A stretch of 64,000 nt of DNA, from NCBI GenBank assembly GCA_945861665.1, contig CAMAVS010000001.1, positions 1 to 64,000 of the forward strand, in the 5' to 3' direction. Positions 6,904-14,232 of the stretch are shown one piece after another. Position 1 is the stretch's first letter; every line of letters starts with the position of its first letter. This stretch comes from Chitinophaga pinensis (lineage in GTDB: Bacteria > Bacteroidota > Bacteroidia > UBA4408). The translations under genes were made by a program, and so were the position numbers. The notes under the pieces were generated by a model. That model was not told where the DNA came from. It did not search any database and saw only the letters and a program-made list of their open reading frames with translations.

Positions 6904-7836
6904 TTAAACCTTTTTTGGGTGGTTGTCCCACATTTGTTTTATCCCCACTTCAATCGAGGTTGTGGACTTCCAGCCAATTTGTTTGTTGACTTTTTGAATA
7001 TCGAGTATTATTTTCTCCACATCGAAATGCCTTGCAGGGGCAATTTTGATATTTGCTTTTTTACCTGTTATATTTGTAATGTATTCAATAATTTGGGTTA
7101 CTGAGTACCCTACTCCACTGCCTGCATTGAAAATGCCTTCGGTATTTTTATCCAAAGCTATACAAAGTAGTTTTACTAAATCGCCAATAAAAATATAATC
7201 CCGTACATTGTTCCCGTCCCCGTAAATAGTTACTTCCTCTTTGTATGCAATTTTTTCGAGCAATGTATTGATTAGCCCTTGCACACCGCTCTGTCCTTGG
7301 CGATTACCATATAAATTTGCCGGCCTAATAATAAGCGATTGCATACCATACAGTTTACTGTACATTATTATATAATTTTCGATAGCCGCTTTTACAATGC
7401 CGTACGATGAAATGGGTTGCAAGATTGTATCTTCTGGCGTAGGAATAAGAGCGGCATTTCCATAAATGGCACCACCCGATGAAAGGTAAATTATTTTTTT
7501 GCAATTATTCTCGCGCATAGCATCCAATAATTTAACGGTAGGAATTAAGTTAGTTTCAATATCATAGGTACAATTGTTATTTGAATTTGCAGGCACAGTA
7601 GTACTCACCAAATGCACCACAGTATCAATGTCCTCAATGGTAGAAGACATAAAAGTAGCATCTAAAAAATCGCCCAATCGGTAATCCACATTGGGATTGG
7701 GTGAACGAAACTTTTCGGGACAAATATCCACTACTCTCACCAAAAAACCCTTTTGCAGGAAAGCATCCAGCAAGTGCGAACCTACAAATCCGTTTCCTCC
7801 GAGAATTAAAATGTTCTTTTTACCTAAATCCGCCAT
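6904..7836 (-). CDS. NAD-dependent sugar-nucleotide epimerase/dehydratase
   Basis: This 310-residue extended short-chain dehydrogenase/reductase has the Rossmann motif GGNGFVGSH at residues about 13-21, catalytic YGIVK at about residues 144-148 with an upstream SSGGAIYG, and substrate-binding RPANLYG. These fit UDP-glucose 4-epimerase-like enzymes that supply NDP-sugars, although 4,6-dehydratases or uronate epimerases cannot be excluded. It is the first gene of the operon with the GT4 and GT-C-like genes. A TAAATTTG box sits 11 nt before the ATG. Confidence 0.85.
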   Translation of the reverse strand: MADLGKKNILILGGNGFVGSHLLDAFLQKGFLVRVVDICPEKFRSPNPNVDYRLGDFLDATFMSSTIEDIDTVVHLVSTTVPANSNNNCTYDIETNLIPTVKLLDAMRENNCKKIIYLSSGGAIYGNAALIPTPEDTILQPISSYGIVKAAIENYIIMYSKLYGMQSLIIRPANLYGNRQGQSGVQGLINTLLEKIAYKEEVTIYGDGNNVRDYIFIGDLVKLLCIALDKNTEGIFNAGSGVGYSVTQIIEYITNITGKKANIKIAPARHFDVEKIILDIQKVNKQIGWKSTTSIEVGIKQMWDNHPKKV

Positions 7837-8134
7837 ATTGAAAAAACAAATTTAAGCTATTATTTGAATTGATACTATGTGAATACAAATCCCATACGAA
7901 AAGAATGTTGGTAAACGAATCATGAACATTAAAAAATAAATGCGGATACTTTACAACCATTTTTTGTTATTTTGGTATTGTGTTCCATTTTTTATTAGCA
8001 GTACTTGGCGACAAACAAATAGAATATTAAATTATTGATATAATTAGTTTTAAAATTTTTCTTGCAATAACTATAAAGCTCTGCTTACTTGGAAAGTACA
8101 GCAGCACACGCAGCTAAAATAAGATGGAAATAAT
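7837..8134. other. Intergenic stretch, about 300 bp, no gene seen
   Basis: This is AT-rich DNA between the epimerase start and the end of the next glycosyltransferase gene. Apart from the promoter box at 7847-7854 I see no ORF with coding character, no repeat shared with the window and no strong terminator. Confidence 0.5.
7847..7854 (-). promoter_or_regulatory. -7 promoter box of the epimerase-glycosyltransferase operon
   Basis: On the minus strand this reads TAAATTTG, matching TAnnTTTG, 10 nt before the epimerase ATG. The leader would be very short. Confidence 0.45.
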
Positions 8135-9250
8135 TTATTGAAGTGCATTGTATACTTCCATCAATATTTTCTCTTCATTTTCCCAGCAAAGCACTTCAGC
8201 AGCATTGAGTGAATTTTGCTTGTAGCGTAACAAATTATTTTCATTTGCAAGCATGTTGTTTAATTGCTCGGCAATGTGTTTAGGGTTGTGTGAGTTAACA
8301 AGTTCTCCGACTTGGTATTCTATAACTATTCGCTTTACTTCGACTAATGGAGATGCTAAAATGGCAATGCCAGCCGAAATATAGTCAAATAACTTATTGG
8401 GTAAACTGTAACGATAGTTTATGTTGGAATCTTTATCGAGAGTGAGTCCTATGTTGGCTACACGGGTATAGTCCATTAAATTTTGATAATGCATTTTGGG
8501 TTTAAAAATAATTTTATTTTTCAGTTTCCCCTCTTGTGCTTTTTCTTTTAAAAACTCAAGTACATCACCGTTTCCAATTATCAATAAAACAGCATCGTTC
8601 ACCCACTCCATTGCAGCAAGTGCTTCCTCAGCTCCCCTATCGATATTTATTCCGGCTCCTTGCAAAATAATAATTTTCTTGTCTGCAGGTAATCCCAGTT
8701 CCTCTTTACTAAACTGCTTAAAAGTTGAGGTATTGATGCGAGGAACATTTCTAAGAACATTCACCTTTACCTTGTATTCAGTTTCGTAAAGATTGGCAAT
8801 GGAATCGTTCACGGTAAAAACATTTTTTAGTTTCGGAAAAATAAAATTCTCGACACTTTTCCATATTCGCTTTTTAACCGGATTACGTTGCAATTCTGGC
8901 ACCTCTGTAAAATACTCGTGTGTATCGTACACTAGTTTAACACCTTTTAATTTACTTACTAGATAGTTGGGCAGCAAGGTATCCAAATCATTCGATACCA
9001 ATACATCCGCTTTTCGGAACACTAAAAACAAGAACAATCGAAACATAAACTCTGCATAAAAAAGCGGACCTGTTTTAAACAAGAGGGACATTCGTTTGGT
9101 TCGATATTTTCTATTTAGGGCTAAACTATTCGGTAATTTCCTTCCCACCAATAGTACCTCATAACCCATATTGTGGAGACTTGTGCATACCTTGCCCACA
9201 CGCTGATCGCTTACAAGGTCGTTGCTTACAGATACAATTGCTTTTTTCAT
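8135..9250 (-). CDS. Glycosyltransferase family 4 protein
   Basis: The protein has 371 residues from the chosen start MKKAIVSVSNDLVSDQRV; the track ORF starts 11 codons earlier, through the promoter. It has the GT-B layout: an N-terminal domain, YDTHEYF near residue 120, LQGAGINIDRGAEEAL starting the donor domain, and SLPNKLFDYISAGIAILAS as the nucleotide-sugar site. It is likely a cytoplasmic sugar transferase in surface glycan synthesis. It is divergent from murB, with about 74 nt between starts, and is not in the same operon as the other glycan genes. Confidence 0.82.
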   Translation of the reverse strand: MKKAIVSVSNDLVSDQRVGKVCTSLHNMGYEVLLVGRKLPNSLALNRKYRTKRMSLLFKTGPLFYAEFMFRLFLFLVFRKADVLVSNDLDTLLPNYLVSKLKGVKLVYDTHEYFTEVPELQRNPVKKRIWKSVENFIFPKLKNVFTVNDSIANLYETEYKVKVNVLRNVPRINTSTFKQFSKEELGLPADKKIIILQGAGINIDRGAEEALAAMEWVNDAVLLIIGNGDVLEFLKEKAQEGKLKNKIIFKPKMHYQNLMDYTRVANIGLTLDKDSNINYRYSLPNKLFDYISAGIAILASPLVEVKRIVIEYQVGELVNSHNPKHIAEQLNNMLANENNLLRYKQNSLNAAEVLCWENEEKILMEVYNALQ

Positions 9251-9264
9251 ACTAAATATGAATG

Positions 9265-9272
9265 CAAATATA
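9265..9272 (-). promoter_or_regulatory. -7 promoter box of the 8135-9250 glycosyltransferase
   Basis: On the minus strand this reads TATATTTG, matching TAnnTTTG, 14 nt before the chosen ATG. It falls inside the longer track ORF, which supports the later start. Confidence 0.5.
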
Positions 9273-9277
9273 GTAAT

Positions 9278-9307
9278 TTGCACTAGCTCTATTTTCTATT
9301 AACTTTG
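9278..9307 (+). promoter_or_regulatory. Promoter of murB (TTG-N19-TAACTTTG)
   Basis: TTG at 9278-9280 and TAACTTTG at 9300-9307 are separated by 19 nt, matching the Bacteroidota -33/-7 architecture. The murB ATG follows 17 nt after the -7 box. Confidence 0.65.
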
Positions 9308-9324
9308 AGCCGCATGCTATAACG

Positions 9325-10341
9325 ATGGAAATAAGGGAAAATTATTCACTTAAAAAATTAAATACATTTGGCATCGATGCCTCAGCTGAATATTACACAG
9401 AAGTATTTAGTGTAGCTGACCTACAGGAACTTTTATCGGAGAAAAAATTCGAATCAATCCCAAACCTAATCTTAGGTGGTGGTAGTAATATACTTTTTAC
9501 TAAAAACTTTGCCGGGTTGGTAATAAAAAATAATCTAAACGGAATTAGCCTTATAAAAGAAGATGCCAACTATTTTTATGTAAAAGCACAGTCAGGAGAA
9601 GTGTGGCATAATTTCGTAATGTATTGCATTGCTAATAACTATGCTGGCGTTGAAAACTTATCCCTGATACCAGGAAATGTTGGGGCTTCTCCTATGCAAA
9701 ACATTGGTGCTTACGGTGTAGAAATAAAAGATGTTTTTTATGAATTGGAAGCATTAAACATTAAAAAAAACACTGTTGAAACATTTAATTACAGCAATTG
9801 TAAATTTGGCTATAGGGAAAGTGTATTTAAAAGTGAATTAAAAAACAAATACATTATACTTTCAGTAAGTTTTAAACTCTATAAAACACCAATATTTAAC
9901 ACCAGTTATGGAGCTATAGAAAAGGAATTAGAAGCAATGAAAGTATCAGATATTAGCATTGCAGCTATCAGCAAAGCGGTATGTAACATACGCAACAGCA
10001 AGTTGCCAAATCCGACTGAGATTGGTAATGCCGGAAGCTTTTTTAAAAACCCTGAAATAGAAAAGGGACAATATATACTCTTAAAAGAAAAATACCCCGC
10101 ACTTGTTGCGTACTTACTTGAAAATAAAAACTACAAACTCGCAGCAGGTTGGCTCATTGAACAATGTGGTTGGAAAGGAAAAAAAGTTGGTGATGCGGGA
10201 GTGCATAAGAACCAAGCCTTGGTATTAGTTAATTACGGGAAAGCAAAAGGGGATGAAATATATGCTCTTTCGCAACAGATACTTGACTCGGTGAAGGAAA
10301 AATTTGGGATAGCTTTAGAAAGAGAAGTGAATATTATTTGA
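9325..10341 (+). CDS. murB: UDP-N-acetylenolpyruvoylglucosamine reductase MurB
   Basis: This 338-residue protein matches type I (E. coli-like) MurB over its full length. It has the N-terminal YSLKKLNTFGI, FAD-binding ILGGGSNILF and PGNVGASPMQNIGAYGVEI, the NAGSFFKNP serine site, and a C-terminal LEREVNII glutamate. It reduces UDP-GlcNAc-enolpyruvate to UDP-MurNAc using NADPH and FAD, the second committed step of peptidoglycan precursor synthesis. It stands alone rather than in a dcw cluster and is followed by mscL on the same strand. Confidence 0.95.
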   Translation: MEIRENYSLKKLNTFGIDASAEYYTEVFSVADLQELLSEKKFESIPNLILGGGSNILFTKNFAGLVIKNNLNGISLIKEDANYFYVKAQSGEVWHNFVMYCIANNYAGVENLSLIPGNVGASPMQNIGAYGVEIKDVFYELEALNIKKNTVETFNYSNCKFGYRESVFKSELKNKYIILSVSFKLYKTPIFNTSYGAIEKELEAMKVSDISIAAISKAVCNIRNSKLPNPTEIGNAGSFFKNPEIEKGQYILLKEKYPALVAYLLENKNYKLAAGWLIEQCGWKGKKVGDAGVHKNQALVLVNYGKAKGDEIYALSQQILDSVKEKFGIALEREVNII

Positions 10342-10354
10342 ATTAAAATCTTTT

Positions 10355-10362
10355 TACTTTTG
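10355..10362 (+). promoter_or_regulatory. -7 promoter box of mscL
   Basis: TACTTTTG matches TAnnTTTG exactly and lies 28 nt before the mscL ATG. The nearest upstream TTG is only 14 nt away, shorter than usual. Confidence 0.5.
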
Positions 10363-10390
10363 TTGCAAAATTCATTCAAAAAAAATCAAA

Positions 10391-10756
10391 ATGGGATTTG
10401 TAAAAGAATTTAAAGAATTTGCCGTAAAGGGCAACGCTATCGACTTGGCAATTGCTACTGTATTAGGTAGCGCATTTAACTCTATCGTAGGGTCGATTGT
10501 AGACAGTATTTTAATACCTATAGTTGGTATCATAACGGGTGGTGTTAATTTTGACGAATTAGTCTTTAGAGTAGGCGATGCACAATTAAAATATGGTATT
10601 GCTATAGCTGCTATTGTTAAATTTATTATTATTGCACTGTTCCTTTTTATGGTAATTAAAGGTTTAAACTCCATAAAAAAGAAAGAAGTTGTAATACCTG
10701 AAGGGCCAACGCAAGTAGAGTTATTAGCAGAAATCAGGGATTTATTGAAAAAATAA
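10391..10756 (+). CDS. mscL: Large-conductance mechanosensitive channel MscL
   Basis: This 121-residue protein has the canonical MscL layout: an amphipathic N-terminus MGFVKEFKEFAVKGNAIDLA, a first membrane helix with the pore pattern IATVLGSAFNSIVGSIVDS, a periplasmic loop with FDELVF, a second membrane helix at residues about 71-93, and a C-terminal cytoplasmic helix LLAEIRDLLKK. It forms a homopentamer in the inner membrane that opens under tension to release solutes during osmotic downshock. The antisense ORF 10372-10779 is a shadow. Confidence 0.96.
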   Translation: MGFVKEFKEFAVKGNAIDLAIATVLGSAFNSIVGSIVDSILIPIVGIITGGVNFDELVFRVGDAQLKYGIAIAAIVKFIIIALFLFMVIKGLNSIKKKEVVIPEGPTQVELLAEIRDLLKK

Positions 10757-10834
10757 TTTTGATTTGTTTTAATTTGCATTTGATATTTAATGAAATTTTT
10801 GGCATATATTTAGCTAACCAAATTATAAAATAAC

Positions 10835-11182
10835 ATGAAAATAATAATCACAGTAAGCACCCTTGTTCTACTTTTGGCAGCTAGTTCATTGCATGCACAA
10901 ACTTCAACATCAGCTACCAAAACTGCATCTACTAATACGGCACTCCAAAAAGCGACTGTGCAAACGGGGCCCCCCTCTACTCAAAATCCTAAACAAGAAT
11001 CGACTCCCGCTAAAGCACTTGCAAGTACCTCTAACGAAAAGTCGACACAAACATCTACATTAACGCCTCCACAGACGACCAATAGACAACAAGAAACAAC
11101 AACTACACCTGCAAAATCAAAAAGAAATTTAACTGTTTCAAAAACAAGCACACCTGTAAAGGCAACCGAAGTCAGTAAATAG
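10835..11182 (+). CDS. Secreted Thr/Ser/Lys-rich low-complexity protein
   Basis: This 115-residue protein has a good signal peptide (MKIIITVSTLVLLLAASSLHA, probable cleavage before Q) and a mature part almost wholly made of Thr, Ser, Lys, Pro, Gln and Ala, with no hydrophobic core. No domain is recognisable. It is probably a disordered exported protein, and the start looks sound because the signal peptide begins at the first ATG. The plus-strand ORF 10863-11063 is another frame of the same low-complexity DNA. Function unknown. Confidence 0.6.
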   Translation: MKIIITVSTLVLLLAASSLHAQTSTSATKTASTNTALQKATVQTGPPSTQNPKQESTPAKALASTSNEKSTQTSTLTPPQTTNRQQETTTTPAKSKRNLTVSKTSTPVKATEVSK

Positions 11183-11194
11183 GCTAAAAATGAG

Positions 11195-11219
11195 GGGCAA
11201 AAAGTTTCTCTTTATGCCC
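11195..11219 (+). terminator. Hairpin after the Thr/Ser-rich gene
   Basis: GGGCAAAAAG pairs with CTTTATGCCC (one mismatch) around a 5-nt loop, 12 nt after the stop codon. The following sequence is AT-rich but lacks a clean T run, so termination is likely but not certain. Confidence 0.5.
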
Positions 11220-11320
11220 TATTTGAATAAAAAATATAACTAAACATACTTTAAGTTGTTGATTAATGGATTCTTGTTACCAGATTTTGCATAATAAAAA
11301 ATGGCTAAAGCAGATTGGTA

Positions 11321-11441
11321 GAGTGGGAATAAATTAGGATTCCTATTTTCATGTATTCGTTTTTAGCAGAAGCCATCAACTTCCACGAAACCTAAAACTT
11401 GCATCAATTGCTCATTTGTTTACCCTCTTTCTAATAATAGG
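11321..11441. repeat. Dispersed palindromic repeat, decayed copy C
   Basis: ATTTTCATGTATTCGTTTTT, then CCACGAAACCTAAAACTTGCA, ATTGCTCATTTG and CTTTCTAATAATAG line up in order with copies A and B at 2.3-2.7 kb. The left arm is degraded, and the arms no longer pair well. Confidence 0.65.
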
Positions 11442-11491
11442 CACAAATCATTTGGAGTACCACGTAAGCAAAAATGAATTAATAAAATTGA

Positions 11492-12820
11492 CTAAGCCAA
11501 TTCCCTCCAATTTCCTTTTCTTAAATACAAATAAGCAAGTCCGCCCATAAAAGTAAAATATACATACTCTACCGCCCATACCATTTCAATACTTGATTTT
11601 AAACTAACCGCCATAATGTAGGAAGCCCACAAATAAAAAACGATGGTAATAAATTCAATTACTAGTGATGCCATAGTATTACCGGTTCCTGATACTGAAC
11701 TAAGAATAATGGTGGTAAAAGAAAAAAGAATCAGAGAGCCTGATATAATGTAAATACAAGGCAAGGTATCTTTAATTAAACTAATATCATTCGTAAATAT
11801 AGCAAGCACTTCACTTGCCAACACTAAATTTACAGCCATTAAAATGGCAGTAGCAACTATGCTCATGATACATATTCGATACATCGTTAAGAATACTTCA
11901 TTTTGTTTTTTCTGTCCAATTAAATTACTGATAATGGTATTGGTTGCGGAACTAAAACCAATCAATGGTATCATTAAAATAATGTAAGCGTTGCGCACTA
12001 AATTAGAAATCGCCAACTCGCGTTCACCAATTTTTTCAACTATCATAAAAAACACAAACCAGGAAAAAACTGCGAGAAAAAGTTGAAACATAACAGGAGC
12101 GGCAACCACAAAAATGCTTTTCACCCGTTCCAATTTTATTCGAAGTGAATCGAATTTAAACAAGGAGTATTGATTCCTATCGACTGTTTTAAAAGTGTAT
12201 ATAAGTGCATAAATACAGGCAATGGCTTCCGACAAATTACTTGCCAAAGCACTGCCTGCAATACCCATTGGTGCGTATCCGAATTTGCCGAAAACAAAAA
12301 CATAATTAAGCACTATGTTTAATACTGCTGACAAAATAGTGCTGTAACTTACAATTTTTGTATCGGCAATGCCTACAAAAAAAGCACGCAAGCCAACAAT
12401 AATGAAAGTGAAAAATATGCCCCAACTGCGCATTTGTATAAAGGCTTCACTCGAGTCGTAAATTGCATTTGAATTAACAAAGGATCGCAAAGTATAAGGA
12501 GCAATAAAATACAGGAATAAAAAACTTATCAAGCCCAACAGTATCAAAAAACACATAGTGTGGTGAAACACTTCGCCAATTTCTTTTGGCTTTTTTTCAC
12601 CATCCAAACGCGCAATAATAATTTGAGCACCCACACCAAAACCAAAACCCAGCATAAAAATGGTAACGTAAAAAAGTCCGCCAATAGCTGCTGCACCCAA
12701 AGCCACTTCACTCACCCTGCCCATAAAAGCTGAATCAGTAATATTAATGATAGCTTGCGCCAAGCCACCCATTATGATCGGGTAACTAATTTGCCATATA
12801 CGTTTGTACGAATACTCCAC
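11492..12820 (-). CDS. MATE family efflux transporter
   Basis: This 442-residue inner-membrane protein has about twelve hydrophobic segments in two similar halves. The N-terminal ISYPIIMGGLAQAIINITDSAFMGRV is the typical MATE opening. Family members export drugs, metabolites or toxins using a Na+ or H+ gradient; the substrate cannot be predicted here. The gene starts 8 nt after the stop of the RlmI-like gene on the same strand, so the two are probably co-transcribed. Confidence 0.9.
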   Translation of the reverse strand: MEYSYKRIWQISYPIIMGGLAQAIINITDSAFMGRVSEVALGAAAIGGLFYVTIFMLGFGFGVGAQIIIARLDGEKKPKEIGEVFHHTMCFLILLGLISFLFLYFIAPYTLRSFVNSNAIYDSSEAFIQMRSWGIFFTFIIVGLRAFFVGIADTKIVSYSTILSAVLNIVLNYVFVFGKFGYAPMGIAGSALASNLSEAIACIYALIYTFKTVDRNQYSLFKFDSLRIKLERVKSIFVVAAPVMFQLFLAVFSWFVFFMIVEKIGERELAISNLVRNAYIILMIPLIGFSSATNTIISNLIGQKKQNEVFLTMYRICIMSIVATAILMAVNLVLASEVLAIFTNDISLIKDTLPCIYIISGSLILFSFTTIILSSVSGTGNTMASLVIEFITIVFYLWASYIMAVSLKSSIEMVWAVEYVYFTFMGGLAYLYLRKGNWRELA

Positions 12821-12828
12821 CTATAAAT

Positions 12829-14019
12829 TTATTCAATTTTAAGTACCAATCCTTTTAAATATTGTCCTTCAGGATGAAAAATACTCGGAGCGTGATCGGC
12901 AGGTTGCGATAAATGATGTAATACCCTTACCCTACGACCCGCTTGTATGGCTGCCGACATTATGGTACTGTTAAACAAATCGGTATCTACTACCTGTGAG
13001 CAGGAAAAAGTAAAAAGTATTCCACCAGGTTTTATTTTACGAATTGTTTCGGCATTTAATCTTTTGTAACCTTGAACCGCATTGTGCTTTACGTGTTGGT
13101 GTTTGGCAAATGCAGGAGGGTCAAGTATAATAACATCGTATTCTTCTTTTGTACTTTCCAAAAATGCAAACGTGTCAATAGCAAATGATTCGTGAGCAGC
13201 TCCTTTCGGAAAATTTAGTGCTACGTTCCCCTCCGTAAGCTCTATCGCCTTTTTTGAACTGTCGACCGAATGCACCAAGCTTGCTCCTGCTTGTAAGGCA
13301 TACACCGAAAACCCACCCGAATAACAAAAAGTATTGAGCACTTTTTTTCCGTTACAGTAATGAGCAAGTAATAATCTGTTGTCGCGCTGATCAATAAAGA
13401 AGCCTGTTTTTTGTCCTTTTTCCCAATCAATGTTAAACTTAAACCCATTCTCCATTACTTCGTTTGTAAGGGTTTTCCCCCACAGTAAGCCATTAGTTGA
13501 AGGCAATTCTAAATTTTTTGGTAAGGTCTCATCGCTTTTATCGTAAATGGCTTTTAAACGATGTTGTAATACATTTTTTAATGCTTCGGAAATATCCATA
13601 CTAGAACGGTACATTCCCACTGAATGGCTTTGTAACACAGCTGTTCCATTATAAAAGTCAATAATCAAACCTGGCATACCATCCCCTTCTCCAAACAACA
13701 AACGATATACGTTCGTTTGCTCGTTATCAATTAAACCAATAGCTGTTCGAGTATCAAAAGCATCTTGTATTTTGCTTGTCCAAAAGGCTACATCGGGAGT
13801 AACTGCCTCATAGGCAAAAACGCGTACAGCAATTGAACCCGATTGGTAATGGCCCATTGCCAACAATTCATCGTGATTGGAATATACTTCCACTACATCG
13901 CCTTCCTGCACTTCACCTTTTATCTTTTTTATTGCGCCAGAAAATATCCAAGGGTGAGACCTTCTTACTGATTGATCTTTACCTGAACCCAATATTACTT
14001 TTGCGTAGTTACTTTCCAT
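12829..14019 (-). CDS. rlmI: 23S rRNA cytosine-C5 methyltransferase, RlmI family
   Basis: The protein has 396 residues from MESNYAKVILGSGKDQ. An N-terminal PUA-like domain (HPWIFSGAIKKIKGEVQEGD) is followed by a Rossmann methyltransferase domain with FFIDQRDNR, LNTFCYSGGFSVYALQAGA for S-adenosylmethionine binding, DPPAFAKHQ, and FTFSCSQ with a likely catalytic cysteine. RlmI methylates C1962 of 23S rRNA in E. coli. The track ORF adds 49 residues, but that extension reads through a promoter box and a palindromic repeat, so I reject it. Confidence 0.88.
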   Translation of the reverse strand: MESNYAKVILGSGKDQSVRRSHPWIFSGAIKKIKGEVQEGDVVEVYSNHDELLAMGHYQSGSIAVRVFAYEAVTPDVAFWTSKIQDAFDTRTAIGLIDNEQTNVYRLLFGEGDGMPGLIIDFYNGTAVLQSHSVGMYRSSMDISEALKNVLQHRLKAIYDKSDETLPKNLELPSTNGLLWGKTLTNEVMENGFKFNIDWEKGQKTGFFIDQRDNRLLLAHYCNGKKVLNTFCYSGGFSVYALQAGASLVHSVDSSKKAIELTEGNVALNFPKGAAHESFAIDTFAFLESTKEEYDVIILDPPAFAKHQHVKHNAVQGYKRLNAETIRKIKPGGILFTFSCSQVVDTDLFNSTIMSAAIQAGRRVRVLHHLSQPADHAPSIFHPEGQYLKGLVLKIE

Positions 14020-14038
14020 ATTTTTTTTGTATAAAGCG

Positions 14039-14046
14039 CAAAGGTA
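14039..14046 (-). promoter_or_regulatory. -7 promoter box of rlmI
   Basis: On the minus strand this reads TACCTTTG, matching TAnnTTTG, 19 nt before the chosen ATG and inside the rejected ORF extension. Confidence 0.55.
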
Positions 14047-14079
14047 GTACTTTATAGTTGTTGAGTGATGTAATAATTG

Positions 14080-14171
14080 GACGTCATTGCGAGGGAGGAA
14101 CGACCAAAGCAATCTTAACTCAACAAAATAAAGATTGCCACGCCCTAAAAAAACAAACCCTCGCAATGACG
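14080..14171. repeat. CGTCATTGCGAGG-type palindromic intergenic repeat
   Basis: The outer arms ACGTCATTGCGAGGG (14080-14094) and CCCTCGCAATGACGT (14157-14171) are a perfect 15-bp inverted repeat. The inner arms GCAATCTT (14108-14115) and AAGATTGC (14130-14137) are a second one. This nested layout, with the sequence CGTCATTGCGAGG, is a dispersed intergenic element I know from other bacterial genomes. It lies between divergent genes. Confidence 0.85.
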
Positions 14172-14212
14172 TGAAAAATTAGTGCCACACAATATTTCGC
14201 CATTTTATTTGT

Positions 14213-14220
14213 TTACTTTT
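14213..14220 (+). promoter_or_regulatory. -7 promoter box of the TonB-linked receptor gene
   Basis: TACTTTTG matches TAnnTTTG, 12 nt before the chosen ATG at 14233 and inside the longer track ORF, which supports the later start. Confidence 0.5.
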
Positions 14221-14232
14221 GGTACCACAATT

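Noticed and set aside
10372-10779. 135-residue minus-strand ORF over mscL
   Set aside because: It is antisense to a canonical mscL gene and shows no family match.
14020-14166. N-terminal extension of the RlmI ORF
   Set aside because: It reads through a -7 promoter box and the CGTCATTGCGAGG repeat; the family starts near the chosen MESNYAK.
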